Shown: positions 1 through 11,273 of the stretch, piece by piece
Layout: every line of letters begins with the position of its first letter
Numbering within the stretch: position 1 is the stretch's first letter
Source of the DNA: Proteles cristata cristata
Taxonomy: Eukaryota > Chordata > Mammalia > Carnivora > Hyaenidae
Assembly: GCA_017311185.1 (NCBI GenBank)
Contig: JAESUZ010001519.1
Location: forward strand, 682,001-746,000
Direction of reading: 5' to 3'
Length of the DNA: 64,000 nucleotides
The notes under the pieces: generated by a model
Seen by the model: the letters and a program-made list of their open reading frames with translations, nothing else
What the model was told of the DNA's origin: nothing
Database searches by the model: none
Translations under genes and position numbers: made by a program

Positions 1-1250
1 GAACATACCTTTTAATATTTCAATCTCTTGAAATTTGTGGATTGAGACATTTTTTAGAGGTCATCATATGGTCTGCCTTGGTGAATGTTCCAGGTTCACT
101 TGAAAAAAATGTCTGTTTTGTAATTGTTGGCAATACTGTTATAGGCCAACCTGATTAATGGTGTCTATTGGGCCAACATGATTAATGGTGTCAATCACAT
201 TTTGTACATCATTAATGATCATTTTTGTCTACTTTTTCTGCTTAAAAGATGGTGCTGGAGTCTCCAACAATACTTGTGGATTTGTCTATTTTTGTTTTGT
301 CATCTAGGTTTTTCTTTCATGTACTCTGAAGATCTGTCATTAGGATCACACATGTTTGTAACTTTTGTTTTCCTGATGCACTAATACTTTTATAATTTTC
401 AATGTCCCTCTTTGCATTTGGTAAAAGTTGCTGTTTAGAAGTAGGTTTTCCACAGCATATAATTCAGCCCTCCTTGCTTTTTATTAGCACAGTCTGCATG
501 GCATATCTTTTCGTGAATCCCAACTTTCAACCTGTTTATATCTTTGTAATTATGTATGTGTCTTATAGAGTATCTATAGGTGGGCCGTGCTTCATTAATC
601 AGATTAAAAATCCTTGCCTTTTAATTGTAGCATTTAGTTGTTTATATTTAATGTGATTATTCATATATTTCATTTAGGTTTGCCATTTTACAATTTGGTT
701 TCATTTGGTCTTAATGGTCTTTTGTTCCCTTGTTCCTCACTTTCTGGTTTCATTTGGGATAATTCAATTCTTTCTTAGTATTTAATTTTTCTTTCTCTAT
801 TAGAATTTCAGGGCTTTGTGTTATTTTTGAAGTGGTTACTCTAAGGTTTACAATACGCATCTTTAAATGGACACAATCTACTTAGTGTTAACTCTATACT
901 ATTTCACATAAAATAATGTTGCTATGGTGTAGTTATATTTACATTTGTTCTTTGTGCTATTCTCACTACAACTATTCACATTATAAATCCTTCAATATGT
1001 TACAATAATTGGTTTGTTAAAGAAATTAATAAATATGTGTGTGTATTTACATATTTTTAAATAAATGTTTGACTACATATTTACATTTCTGATGATCTTC
1101 TTTCCTTCCTATAGATCCAAGTTACTATCTTCCGTGTAATTTCCTTCCAGCCTGACAAGCTTCTATTACCATTTCTTGTCTGTTTCAGTTATTATTCAAG
1201 GGTACATATTCTTCCATTTTCTGTCTGACTTTGGCCACTCTCTGAGTGAC
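1..1250 (-). mobile_element. Old L1 (LINE-1) fragment, antisense
   Basis: The T-rich sequence matches, in reverse orientation, the pattern of ancient mammalian L1M ORF2-proximal sequence. Examples are the stretch around 230-390 (stretches like acaatacttgtggatttgtc), the aatgtccctcttt block near 400, and the taatgtgattattcatat block near 650. The end near 1110-1180 (gatccaagttactatct, then attaccatttcttgt) is also typical. It carries many indels and stops and has no intact frame. The left edge is outside the window; the right edge is approximate. Confidence 0.65.
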
Positions 1251-2065
1251 TTCAAATAGCTGGGGGTTTTGAGGGAGTTATGGGATGGGACGGGTTTTAT
1301 CATTGTTATCTGCAGCTGTCTTAGTTGAATCAAGCCCCTCCATCATCAGCAGAAGCTAAAATCCCTTCTGTTTATATTTTAACATACTAAACAGGAGCCC
1401 TATTTATTCATTAAAGAAATACTTATTCAGACGTTAAAATGTGCTAGACATTAACAAAGGTAAAGCTTTATTCATAGAACTCCAAGTGATTTGATAGGAT
1501 TAGGAAAGAGAGCATACTGGGGAGAGTGGAGAGCACCGGGGATAAAAATAGCCACGTAAACATACATGTATTTTGCCTTGCAGGTTTTAAGGAGGTGTGG
1601 ATAGAATTTAAACAAAAGAGAAACATAAGCAGATACGGGGTTTTTGAAAGACCAATGGTATGGCTAAAGAAATTTACAGAGCAAAGCCTATGGGTAAAAA
1701 GATCAATTGGAATACTCAAAGAATTCATGTGGATTTAAAGAGGAGGAGAGATAATCAGAGAGGCAGAGGCAGAATTTGGGGACTAATTTGGATATTGAGC
1801 ATTTATAAAAGTGGTTTGATAGAAGGTATTGATCCCAAGTTTGGTCATTAAAAAACTTAGCTTAAAAAAATTAACTTAAATTCTGAATATCTGTCTCTGC
1901 TAAGCCTTACTGATAGAGTTGTCTAAACATGGTAGTACATTTCCCTGACATATCTAACAGCAGCTCTGTCATCTGCCGTGTGCAGGGGACCCTAGGCAAG
2001 CAGGGACGCAGACATCTGTAAGATCAGAAGCCCAGTATCGCAGATGTTAGGAATGTCTGCCTGGA
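1250..2065. other. Intergenic, no recognised feature
   Basis: AT-rich sequence with small chance open frames at 1468-1851 on both strands. None has recognisable protein character. I see nothing further to annotate. Confidence 0.5.
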
Positions 2066-2069
2066 GTAG

Positions 2070-2395
2070 TGGCTCTTAATCAGGATGCACATAAACACGG
2101 AGAGAGCTTTTAAAAATACTGATATCTAAGTCCCACCCAGAGAGGTTGAAGCAATTGTTCTGGGGCTTGGCTTGAGTATTGGAATTTTTAAACAAGTGGT
2201 TCTCAAACCTCAGTGGGCATTACAATCATCTGGAGGACTTGTTCAAACAAAGATTCCTAGGCCCCACTCACAGAGTTTCTGATTCAGTAGGCTTAGAGCA
2301 GGGCCTGAGAATGATTATGTCTAGAAAGCTCTCAGGTGCTGCTGATCTGGACCACATTTTGAGAACCATTGTCTTAGAGAACTTCGCAAAGGGCA
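2070..2395. mobile_element. MER5-like hAT (Charlie) DNA transposon relics, two adjacent pieces
   Basis: The piece at 2199-2386 begins gtggttctcaaac and ends ttttgagaaccattg, an inverted-repeat pair typical of the non-autonomous MER5 hAT family. Its middle has the usual ttctgattcagtaggc and gggcctgagaatga-type segments. The stretch at 2070-2195 (gtggctcttaatcaggatgcac, then aagtcccacccagag, then attggaatttttaaa) looks like a second, partial copy. Both are old and diverged and code for no protein. Confidence 0.75.
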
Positions 2396-2399
2396 GTTA

Positions 2400-2935
2400 A
2401 AATTAAATAATACCATGTGTGCCATAATGTTAGGAATAAAGATTACATCGATTGATATGGATATAAATGGTCAGAAAAAAGTTTTCCACTCCATTGGTAA
2501 AAGTTTGAGAGACATAAAACCAAGATGATGTTTTTCAAAAGGCTCAATAAAGATATAGAAGCATTGGTTAAAAATACGAAATTCAAGAGCCCATAATTTT
2601 AAAAAGTTGGATGTTACTCGTCTAGGTGACTAAGAGAGAGTTGCGTAAACGATTTTAAAAGAATGATACTAGGTGCTCTGATCTTCTACAAGAGCAGTTC
2701 AAGGTGAAATTTGTCTTGAGATACTGATAAATCATGTAGATCAATAATTTTCCTAAGGATGGTAATTAAAGAAAGCTTAGCAAGGTTGCTTCTGGGGCAG
2801 GGTATTTATGTACCTTAATTCTAGAATGAGTTGAATATAGATTTTTTCCCAGAATGAGTGCCTGTGATATCTGCGTTTTCTACCCTCACTTTTGCCCCCT
2901 GCTTGCCCTTTTGTTCTGTCTAAACGATTTGGGGA
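2400..2935. other. Intergenic, no recognised feature
   Basis: AT-rich sequence between the MER5-like relics and the GC-rich L1 5' end. No motif, frame or repeat was recognised. Confidence 0.5.
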
Positions 2936-2939
2936 TTGG

Positions 2940-4945
2940 GTCCAAGGTAGTGATGTTGGAATACCCTGAACTCTCCTCCTTCGCAGAACACATGACCGTA
3001 CAACTATCTGCAGAGCGATTCTTCCTGAGGAAGAACTGAGGGCTCACTGAACAGCCTCTGCACAACAGAAGACAGAGAGAACGGCAGAGAGAAGAGCCGG
3101 AGAGGCAGAGCCTGGGTAACACGGGGAGCCCCACGCCCGGCCCCCGCACGGCCCTGGGGAGGCGCAGTGCTGGGACAACAGAGAGCTCCAGCCTTAAGCA
3201 CAGGGAAACAAAGGCTCTTGAGGACACCACCCGGCATAGAGACGAGGCCGCCCGAGAACTCCACCAAGCGGCAGGGAGCTGCGGGCACTCTCTCCCCCTG
3301 GGAGGGCCTAACACACAGGTCTTGAGAGCACCCCGTCTGGGTGCCCTATCCGCCCGCACCGGCCCTAACAGTCCCACCAGGGGGGCCAGGAAGCGGTCCA
3401 CCCCCGGACATCCCCGTCGGAGCTCGCCACAGTTCCCGCCTTCGTGCCGCGGGGACACTGGCGCAAGCCGCTCTGGAACACTCCAGGCCCGCACCACTCT
3501 GCCCTCAGACGGCTTTCTGGGGCACCGTTAGCACAGACGGTGCCAGCATCTGGACTTGAGATGAGTCATCCTGGCGCTCTGCTCCACACCCAGCCACGCG
3601 GACAGGGCAACCCCAGCACTAAGCGCCCCGGGGCAGCCCGACCCCCACTCAGTCCAGCGTCAGCTGTCCCACCAGGTGGCCCTCCGTGGAAGAGCCCTGG
3701 GAGTCCCCAGCCCGCAGCCACGTCGGCTTCAGGGCACGCTTTGTGCAGAGAGCCCAGGAACCACACTGGCCCGGACCCCCTTTAGCGTTAGCTGTCTGGC
3801 CGGGGTGACCATCGTACGGAGGACCCCAGGACACCCCAGCGCACACCCTGCTTTGGCTCCATCCAGGAACACCCTCTGCACAGGGAGCCCCAGGACACCC
3901 CAGCGCACACCCTGCTTTGGCTCCAGCCTCCCCTCCAGGAACACCCTCTGCACAGGGAGCCCCAGGACACCCCAGTGCACACCCTGCTTTGGCTCCAGCC
4001 TCCCCTCCGGGGCATGCTGTGTGCAGAGAGCCCCTTACATCCACTTTGGTTTCAGTTATCCAGCCAGCACACCCTCTGCACAGGGAGCCCCAGGACACCC
4101 CAGCGCACACCCTGCTTTGGCTCCAGCCTCCCCTCCAGGAACACCCTCTGCACAGGGAGCCCCAGGACACCCCAGTGCACACCCTGCTTTGGCTCCAGCC
4201 TCCCCTCCGGGGCATGCTGTGTGCAGAGAGCCCCTTACATCCACTTTGGTTTCAGTTATCCAGCCAGCACACCCTCTGCACAGGGAGCCCCAGGACACCC
4301 CAGCGCACACCCTGCTTTGGCTCCAGCCTCCCCTCCAGGGCATGCTGTGTGCAGAGAGCCCCTTACATCCACTTTGGTTTCAGTTATCCAGCCAGCACAC
4401 CCTCTGCACAGGGAGCCCCAGGACACCCCAGCGCACACCCTGCTTTGGCTCCAGCCTCCCCTCCAGGAACACCCTCTGCGCAGAGAGCCCCAGGACACCC
4501 CGGCTGGCCCCCATTTCAGCTCCAGCTGCCCTCTCAGGGAGCGCTCAGGACGCAGACGCCCAGGATGCCCCTGCCTGCATCAGCGTCAGTTTTAGTTCTT
4601 CTGGCAGGGCACCTACGGCTCGAACAGCTAGGGGACCTCCTGGCTGTCACCCATGTGAGCTTCAGCTCTCCCACGGAACTGCAGGACACCACGGCCTGCA
4701 CCCACTCCTGCTCCAGCCACCCGGCCAGGGCGCCCTCTGCACGGAGAGCCCCAGGAAACCTTGGCTAGCACTGTGTCAGCTTCAACTATCTGCCAGGTTT
4801 CCTTCTCCAGGGAGCCTGTCGGACACCCAGCCATCACCCACTAGCTTTAGCTGTCCTGCCGGCACAGCCGGGGGCATGGAGGGCCCAGGGGCCACGGTGG
4901 CCTGTGCCCACTTCCACTTCAGCGATCGGGGAGTTTATCTACACT
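2940..4945 (+). mobile_element. GC-rich 5' UTR (promoter region) of an old L1
   Basis: From about 2940 the sequence changes to a GC-rich block beginning around ggaataccctgaactctcc and cttcctgaggaagaactgag, then a run of diverged gccc-rich repeats. It ends at about 4945, where AT-rich L1 sequence starts (gaaatactgaaaagac). Its position directly before a sense L1 ORF2, and its resemblance to the 5' UTR of middle-aged mammalian L1M elements, support this call. L1 5' UTRs carry the internal promoter. Long stop-free frames across it (for example 3676-4947, + strand, 423 codons) are a by-product of GC richness and repetition, not a gene. Confidence 0.65.
3869..4500 (+). repeat. Tandem array in the L1 5' UTR: 72-bp and 128-bp periods forming a 200-bp unit
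   Basis: The word acaccctctgc starts at 3869, 3941, 4069, 4141, 4269, 4397 and 4469, giving spacings 72, 128, 72, 128, 128, 72. The 72-bp unit is a ccaggacacccc / ctttggctccagcc module. The 128-bp step adds a 56-bp insert (gcatgctgtgtgcagagagc, then ttggtttcagttatccagcc). The two 200-bp units 3869-4068 and 4069-4268 look base-for-base identical by eye. Flanking copies at about 3660-3868 and 4500-4800 are clearly diverged. Confidence 0.9.
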
Positions 4946-5117
4946 AAATCAGCCTGACAAGAAATACTGAAAAGACTTCTTTAAGTGGAAAAGAACTGGC
5001 TATAATTAGATATAAGAAAATTATGAATAAAAAGAAGTAAAGTATGACAGCATGCACATAAAATGTGGAGGAGGGAGGGAGTAAAAAAATGAAAAAAAAT
5101 TTTTTTTAGTCTGTTTA

Positions 5118-5300
5118 GGGTTGCCTGGGTGGCTCAGTCAGTTAAGCATCTTACTCTTAGTTTCAGTTCAAGTCATGATCTCACAGTTTTAAGTTTGAGC
5201 CTCGTGTCAGGCTCTACATTGATTGTGCAGAGCCTAATTGGGATTCTCTCTCTCTCTCTCTCTCTCTCTTTCAAAATAAGTAAACATTAAATATATTTAA
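5118..5300 (+). mobile_element. CAN SINE (felid tRNA-derived)
   Basis: Head gttgcctgggtggctcagtc, a CT microsatellite at 5248-5270 and an A-rich tail. It is moderately diverged and inserted into the old L1 just before ORF2. Confidence 0.9.
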
Positions 5301-6457
5301 ACATAAAAGACCATTAACTCAGTATTATAGATTGTTATATTCCTAGGATGTTATATATGAACCTCATGATAACCACAAACTCAAAATCTATAATAGATAC
5401 ACAAATATTGAAGAAAAGGAAAACCAAACATAACACTACAGAAACTCATCAATCACAAAGAGAGAAAAAGGCAAAGAAAGAACACAGAAGAAGAACAGGC
5501 AGAAACAGTGAACAAAATGGCAAGTGCCTACCTATTAATAATTACTTTAAATGTAATTGGCCTAAATAATACAATCAAAAGACATAGGGAATGGATTAAA
5601 AAAAAAGACACATCTATATGCTGCCAACAGGAAACTCATCTCAGACTTACAGACAAATATAGAGAGAAAGTAAAGGGATGGAAAAATATTAACTCTGAAA
5701 ATGGATAGCAATACTGATACCACGCGGAACAGACTTGAAAACAAAGACTGTAGCAGACAAAGAAGAGCATTACATAATGACTAAAGGATCAATCCAACAA
5801 GAGGATACAGCAATTATAAATATCACTGTATCCAACATCGCAGCACCTAAACACACACAACAAATAGTATGCGCGTAACAATACAATAATAGTAGGAGAC
5901 TTTGACGCCCTGCTGACATCAATGGATAGACCACACAGGCATAAAATTAATCAAGAAACAGTGTCTTTGAATGACATGTTCCACCAGATATATAAGATAT
6001 ATACAGAACATTCCATCACCAAACAACATAATACACACTCTTTCAATGTGCACATGAAAGAAACCAGAATAGATCATATATCACGAAACAAGTCTCAATA
6101 AATTTTAAGAATGAAAACATATGGTGCATCTTTCCTGACTATAACAGTATTGTTAGAAATAAATCACAAGGAAAAGAAACAAATCAGCACAAACGTGCAG
6201 AGACTAAACAATATGATACTAAACAATGAAATGGGTCACCAAAGAAATCAAGAAGTTAAAAAAAAAAACACATGGAGACAAATGAAAATGAAAACCCAGT
6301 GGTTCAAACTCTTGGGGAAGCAGCAAAAGCAGTTCTAAGAGGGAAATATATAGCAATACAGACCTACCTCAAAAAATAAGAAAACAGTCAAGTAAACAAT
6401 CTAAACTTTCACCTAAAGTCACTAGAAAGAGAACAAACAAAACACAAGATGAGTTGA

Positions 6458-6458
<1 letters not shown>

Positions 6459-6505
<47 letters not shown>

Positions 6506-6526
6506 GAAAGAAAGAAAAAGACAGAC

Positions 6527-6593
<67 letters not shown>

Positions 6594-6594
6594 A
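6459..6594 (+). repeat. (GAAA)n microsatellite
   Basis: About 135 bp of gaaa repeats with a short interruption near 6505-6525 (aaagacagacag), lying inside the L1 ORF2. It is long enough to be length-polymorphic. Confidence 0.95.
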
Positions 6595-7068
6595 GGAAGA
6601 TCAGGGCAGAAAAATATGACATTGAGATGAAAAAAATCAATAGAAAAAAATCAATGAAACCAAGTGCTGGTTCTTTGAAACATGAACAAAATTGATAAAC
6701 TCTTAGCCAAAGTCAGCTAGAAACAGAATGAAAGGGCCCACAGAAATAAAATCAGAAATAAAAGAGAAATAACAGACACCACAGAAATATAAAGGGTTAT
6801 CAGAGAATACTGCAAAAATTATATGCCAACAAATTGAACAATCTAGAAGAAATAGATAAATTCTTAGAAACATACAATGTTCCAAAACTAAATCTAGGAG
6901 GAAATAAAAAATTTCAACAGACCCGTTACTAGTAACAAAATTGAATTAGTAATCAAAAAACTCCCCCCAAAAAGAAGTACAAAACCACGTGGATTCACAG
7001 GTGAATTCAGCCCAATATTTAAAGAAAAGTTAACACCTAGTCTCCTAAACCTATCACAAAAAAAATAA

Positions 7069-7288
7069 GGGGCAGCTGGGTGGCTCAGTCCATTAAGCAT
7101 CTGACTCTTGGCTTAGGTTCAGGTCATGATCTCACAGTTCATGAATTTGAGCCCTGCATCAGGCTCTGCATTGGTGGCCAGGACAGAGCCTGATTAGGAT
7201 TCTCTCTCTCTCCCTCTCTCTGCCCCTTCCGTGCTTGCTCTCTCTCAAAATAAACATTTAAAAAATAAATAAATAAATAAATAAATAA
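7069..7288 (+). mobile_element. CAN SINE (felid tRNA-derived)
   Basis: Head ggggcagctgggtggctcag, CT-rich segment and an (aaat)n tail ending near 7288. It is inserted in the L1 ORF2. Confidence 0.92.
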
Positions 7289-7344
7289 GAACGGAAACCT
7301 TCCAAAGTTATTATATAAGTTACCCTGACACCAAACCAGACAAA

Positions 7345-7385
<41 letters not shown>
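7345..7385 (+). repeat. (CA)n microsatellite
   Basis: About 20 uninterrupted CA units (acacac...) within the L1 body, shortly after the SINE tail. Likely polymorphic. Confidence 0.95.
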
Positions 7386-7390
<5 letters not shown>

Positions 7391-8118
7391 AAAACCTCAG
7401 GCCAGTAATCCTAATGAACACAGATGAAACAGTCCTCAAAATATTAGCAAACTGAATTCAACTATACATTAAAAGGATCATTTACCATGATCAAGAGGAA
7501 TCTATTCTGAGTATTCAAGGATGGCTCACTATTTGCATATCAGTAAACATGATATACCACATCAACAAAACAAAGGACAAAAATCATATGATCATCTCAC
7601 TACATGCAGGAAAAAACATTTGACAAAATTCAACATCTGTTCATGATTAACACTCAATAAAATGATATAGAAAAAATAGATCTCAACCTAAGAAAGACCA
7701 CATATGAAAAAACCTACAGCTAACATCGTATTCATTGTTGAAAACCTGAGAGCTTTATCTTTAAGATCAAAGACAATGATGTCCATTCCTGCCACTTTTA
7801 TTCTGGAAGTCCTACCTTAAGCATTCACCCGAGAAAAAGAAATTAGAGGCATCCATATTGGTAAAGAAGCAGCTAAACTGTACTATTTGCAGACAACATG
7901 ATACTATGTACAGAAAGCTTCAGAGTACCAAAATCTATTAGGACCAATAAATGAATTCAGTAAAGCTGCAGGATACAAAATTCATAACCACATATTGGTA
8001 GCATTTCTATACACTAACAATAAAGAGGCAAAAAGAGAAATTAAAGAAAATAATTCCATTTCCAGTTGCATAAAAGGAATAAAATATCTAGGAATAATCT
8101 TAACCAAGGAGGTAAAAG

Positions 8119-8364
8119 GGGGCACCTGGATGGCTCAGTCAGTTAAGCATCTAACTCTTGATTTCAGCTCAGATCATGATCTCACAGTTCGTGGGTTAGA
8201 ATCCCACTTTGTGCTCTGTGCTGACAATGTGAAGCCTGCTTGGAATTCTCTTCCTCTCTCTCTGCCCTCTACCACCTTCATTCTGTCTCTCTCTCTCTGT
8301 CTCTCTCTCTCCCCCGCCCCTCCCAAAAAATAAATAAATAAACGTTAAAAAAAAAAACTTAATA
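8119..8364 (+). mobile_element. CAN SINE, first of a nested pair
   Basis: Head ggggcacctggatggctcag and tail aaataaataaacgttaaaa. The 20-base word cttaaccaaggaggtaaaag stands immediately before it (8099-8118) and recurs at 8599-8618, after the second SINE. It is a perfect target-site duplication enclosing both elements. Confidence 0.93.
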
Positions 8365-8598
8365 GAGCACCTGAGTGGCTCAGTCAATTAAGTATCTGAC
8401 TTCAGCTCTGGTCATTATTTCATGGTTTTGAGTTTGAGCCCCACGCTGGGCTCTGTGCTGACAGCTTGGAGCCTGGAGCCTGCATCTGATTCCATGTCTC
8501 CCTCTCTCCCTGCCGGTCCCTGCTCACTTGCTCATTCTCTCAAATATAAATATTAAAGAAAATTTTTAAAAATTTTCTAAAAAAAAAAAACCAAAACC
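8365..8598 (+). mobile_element. CAN SINE inserted in the tail of the preceding SINE
   Basis: Head gagcacctgagtggctcagtc and an A-rich tail reaching 8592. It sits inside the A-tail of the SINE at 8119 and within that element's target-site duplication, so it is the later insertion. Confidence 0.9.
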
Positions 8599-10539
8599 CT
8601 TAACCAAGGAGGTAAAAGACCTATGTTCTGAAAACTATAAAACACTGATGAAAGAAAGTGAAGATGACACAAACAAATGGAAAGGTATACTATGCCCACA
8701 TGTAATTAGAAGAATTAATACTGTTAAAATGTTCATACTACCAAAAGCACTCTACAGATTCCATGAAATCCTATCAAAATACCAGCAGCATTTTTCACAG
8801 AACCAGAACAAATATTTAATTTGTATGGAAGCACAAGAGACTTCAAACAGCCAAAGCAATCTTGAGAAAGAAAAACAAGGCAGGACATACCACAATTCCA
8901 TATTTCAAGATATACTACAGAGCTGTAGTAATCAAAACACTATGGTACTGGCACAAAAACAGACACACAGATCAACAAAACAGAATAGGGGGCCCAGAAG
9001 TAAACCATGCTTATATGGTCAGTTAATCTATGTCAGTGGAGGCAAGAATATACAATGGGGAAAAGACCATCTCTCCAATAAATGGTGCTGGCAAAAGTGG
9101 GTAGCTACATGTAAAGGAATGAAACTAGACCATTTTCTAACACCATACACGTGCACATGTATACATGTGTACACACCCATACACATCCAAAATTAAAGAC
9201 CTAAATGTGAGATGTGAAACCACAAAAATCCCAGAGAAGAATATAGGCAGTAATTTCCTGGACATTGGTCATAGCAACATTTTTCTAAATGTGTCTCCTA
9301 AGGCAAGAAAAACAAAAGCAAAAATAAAGTATTGGGACTACACTAAAACAAAAGGCTTTTGCACAGTGAAGCTAACCACCATCAAAATAAAAAGGCAACC
9401 TACTGACTGGGAGAAGATATTTGGAAATGACATATCTAATAAGGGGTTAATATTTAAAAGATATAAAGAACTTACACAACTCAACACTAAAAACAACAAC
9501 AACAACAACAAATAGTCTGATTAAAAATGGGCCAAGGAGTTCAATAGACATTTTCCCAAAGAATACATAAAGATGGCCAATAGATACACGAAAGGATGCT
9601 CATCAATCCTCATCAGGGAAATGCAAATAAAAACCACAATGAGATATCTCACCTTACACCTGTCAGATTGACAAAAAAAAAAAAACAAAAACAAAAAACA
9701 ACAAGCAAACAAAAAATAACAGATTCTGGCAAAGATGTGGAGAAAAGGAATTCTTCTGTATTGTAAGGAATGTAAACTAGTACAGCCACTGTGGAAAGCA
9801 GTATGGAGGCTCCTCAAAAAATTAAAAATATAAATACCATATGACCCAATAATTCTACTACTGGGTAGGTACCCAGTAGTTGAAAACACTAATTCGGAGA
9901 GATATATGCAGCCCTGAATTTACTACAGCATTATTCATAATAGCTAAGATACAGAAACAAGTGCCCTTTGGTAGATAAATCACTAAGGAAGAAGTGGTGT
10001 ACATACACAGAAAAGTGGCATATATAATGCATAATGTAATACACATATAATGTAATATTACACAACCATAAAAAGGAATGAGATTGGGCCATCAGTGACA
10101 ACATGGATGAACCTAGAGGGTATTACGCCAAGTCAGACTGTGAAAGGCAAATCCCACGTGATTTCACTCACATGTGGAAGCTAAAAAATGAACAAATGAA
10201 TAAACTACAAAAAGTAGGATCAGGTCTATAAACACATGGAAGAAACTGATGGTTGCCAGAGAGGACGGGGGTGGGGGGTGGGCAAAATGGGTGAAGGGAG
10301 TCGGAGACACAGGCCTCTAGTTATGGAATGAGTCAGTCACAAGAACAAAAGTCATGGCATAGGGCATAGAGTCAATGATACGGTAATAGCATTGTGTGGT
10401 GACGAACAGTAGCTACGCTTGAGGCGAGAACGGCATAATGTACAGAGGAGCTGAATGGGCAGGCTGCACACCTGAAACTCACGTGACTGTATGTCCACTG
10501 TACTCAGACAAAAAGCTTAATTTTTTAAAATTAAAAATA

Positions 10540-11008
10540 AACGAATTTAGGAGCTCAGACTATATAGAGAAAAGTAGTGAGAAGGTAAAAGCTGAAAAAT
10601 TAATTCAAAATTATAAAATTCATGCTATGTTTTTCTACCAACCAGTAACTTGAAAGGAATTTTTATTTAACAGTACAACTTTTGTTAAAACTAGTTCATA
10701 GACATTCAGAATTAGTAGTGTCTTCTTTGATATGACTGTCATTTTTAAACACAACAGTCTGTGAATTTCCCTCAAAATAAATATTATTTTAATAAACAAT
10801 AGATGACAATGGAAAACATGTAAGAGAAACTACGATTATTCATGTATGCTCTCAACTCTAAAAGACCTATTCAAACAGAAATAGCAAGTGATGTTATCTA
10901 TAATATTTTTTAAGGTGTTCTTTCAGAAAAGAGGCATTTCCTGTTATTTCTTTGGCAGCTTATCTGTATCCTAAAACATACTATGTATGGGTGAAATCAT
11001 TCTAATTT
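10540..11008. other. Intergenic, no recognised feature
   Basis: AT-rich sequence after the L1 3' end. No frame, repeat or motif was recognised. Confidence 0.5.
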
Positions 11009-11024
11009 AAAACAAGTATATATT

Positions 11025-11258
11025 GGGGCGCCTGGGTGGCTCAGTCGGTTAAGCATCCGACTTCGGCTCAGGTCATGATCTCACAGTTCGTGGGTTCGAG
11101 CCCCGCATGGGCTCTGTGCTGACAACCAGCTCAGAGCCTGGAGCCTGTTTCAGATTCTGTGTCTCCCTTTCTCTCTGACCCTCCACTGCTCACGCTGTCT
11201 CTATCTCTGTCAAAAATAAATAAAAACATTAAAAAAATAAAATAAAATAAAATAAAAT
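11025..11258 (+). mobile_element. CAN SINE, well preserved
   Basis: Near-consensus head ggggcgcctgggtggctcag, B-box-like gttcgtgggttcgagcccc and an (aaaat)n tail. Flanked by a target-site duplication aaaacaagta(t/c)atat at 11009-11023 and 11259-11273, with one mismatch. Confidence 0.96.
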
Positions 11259-11273
11259 AAAACAAGTACATAT

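Larger units (their letters stand above)
4946..10535 (+). mobile_element. Old nearly full-length L1 body: ORF2 and 3' UTR, interrupted by four SINEs
   Basis: The ORF2 start is visible at about 5508, where translation gives an apurinic endonuclease-like beginning (ITLNVIGLNNTIKRHR, then CCQQETHL). Further ORF2 blocks follow at 5600-6900, 7290-8100 and 8620-9560. The C-terminal part reaches about 10130 (cctagagggtattacgcc), followed by a 3' UTR with a G-rich tract near 10265 and a terminal A-rich stretch near 10525. After subtracting the SINEs and a microsatellite, the ORF2 span is about 3.8 kb, normal for L1 ORF2. Many stops and frameshifts make it dead. I see no ORF1 between the 5' UTR and ORF2. 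Confidence 0.85.

Noticed and set aside
3676..4947. 423-codon open frame on the + strand, and further long overlapping frames on both strands at 3649-4768
   Set aside because: They cover the GC-rich tandem repeats of an L1 5' UTR. The 128-bp and 200-bp periods are not multiples of three, so the repeats shift frame yet stay open, which shows that low stop content and not selection is the cause.
5118..5300. tRNA gene at SINE heads (also in the other CAN SINE copies)
   Set aside because: The SINE heads are tRNA-derived and keep box-like sequences, but none folds as a complete tRNA with a proper anticodon arm; they are SINE promoters.
6422..6640. Phe/Leu/Ser-rich open frame on the - strand
   Set aside because: Pure product of the (GAAA)n microsatellite.
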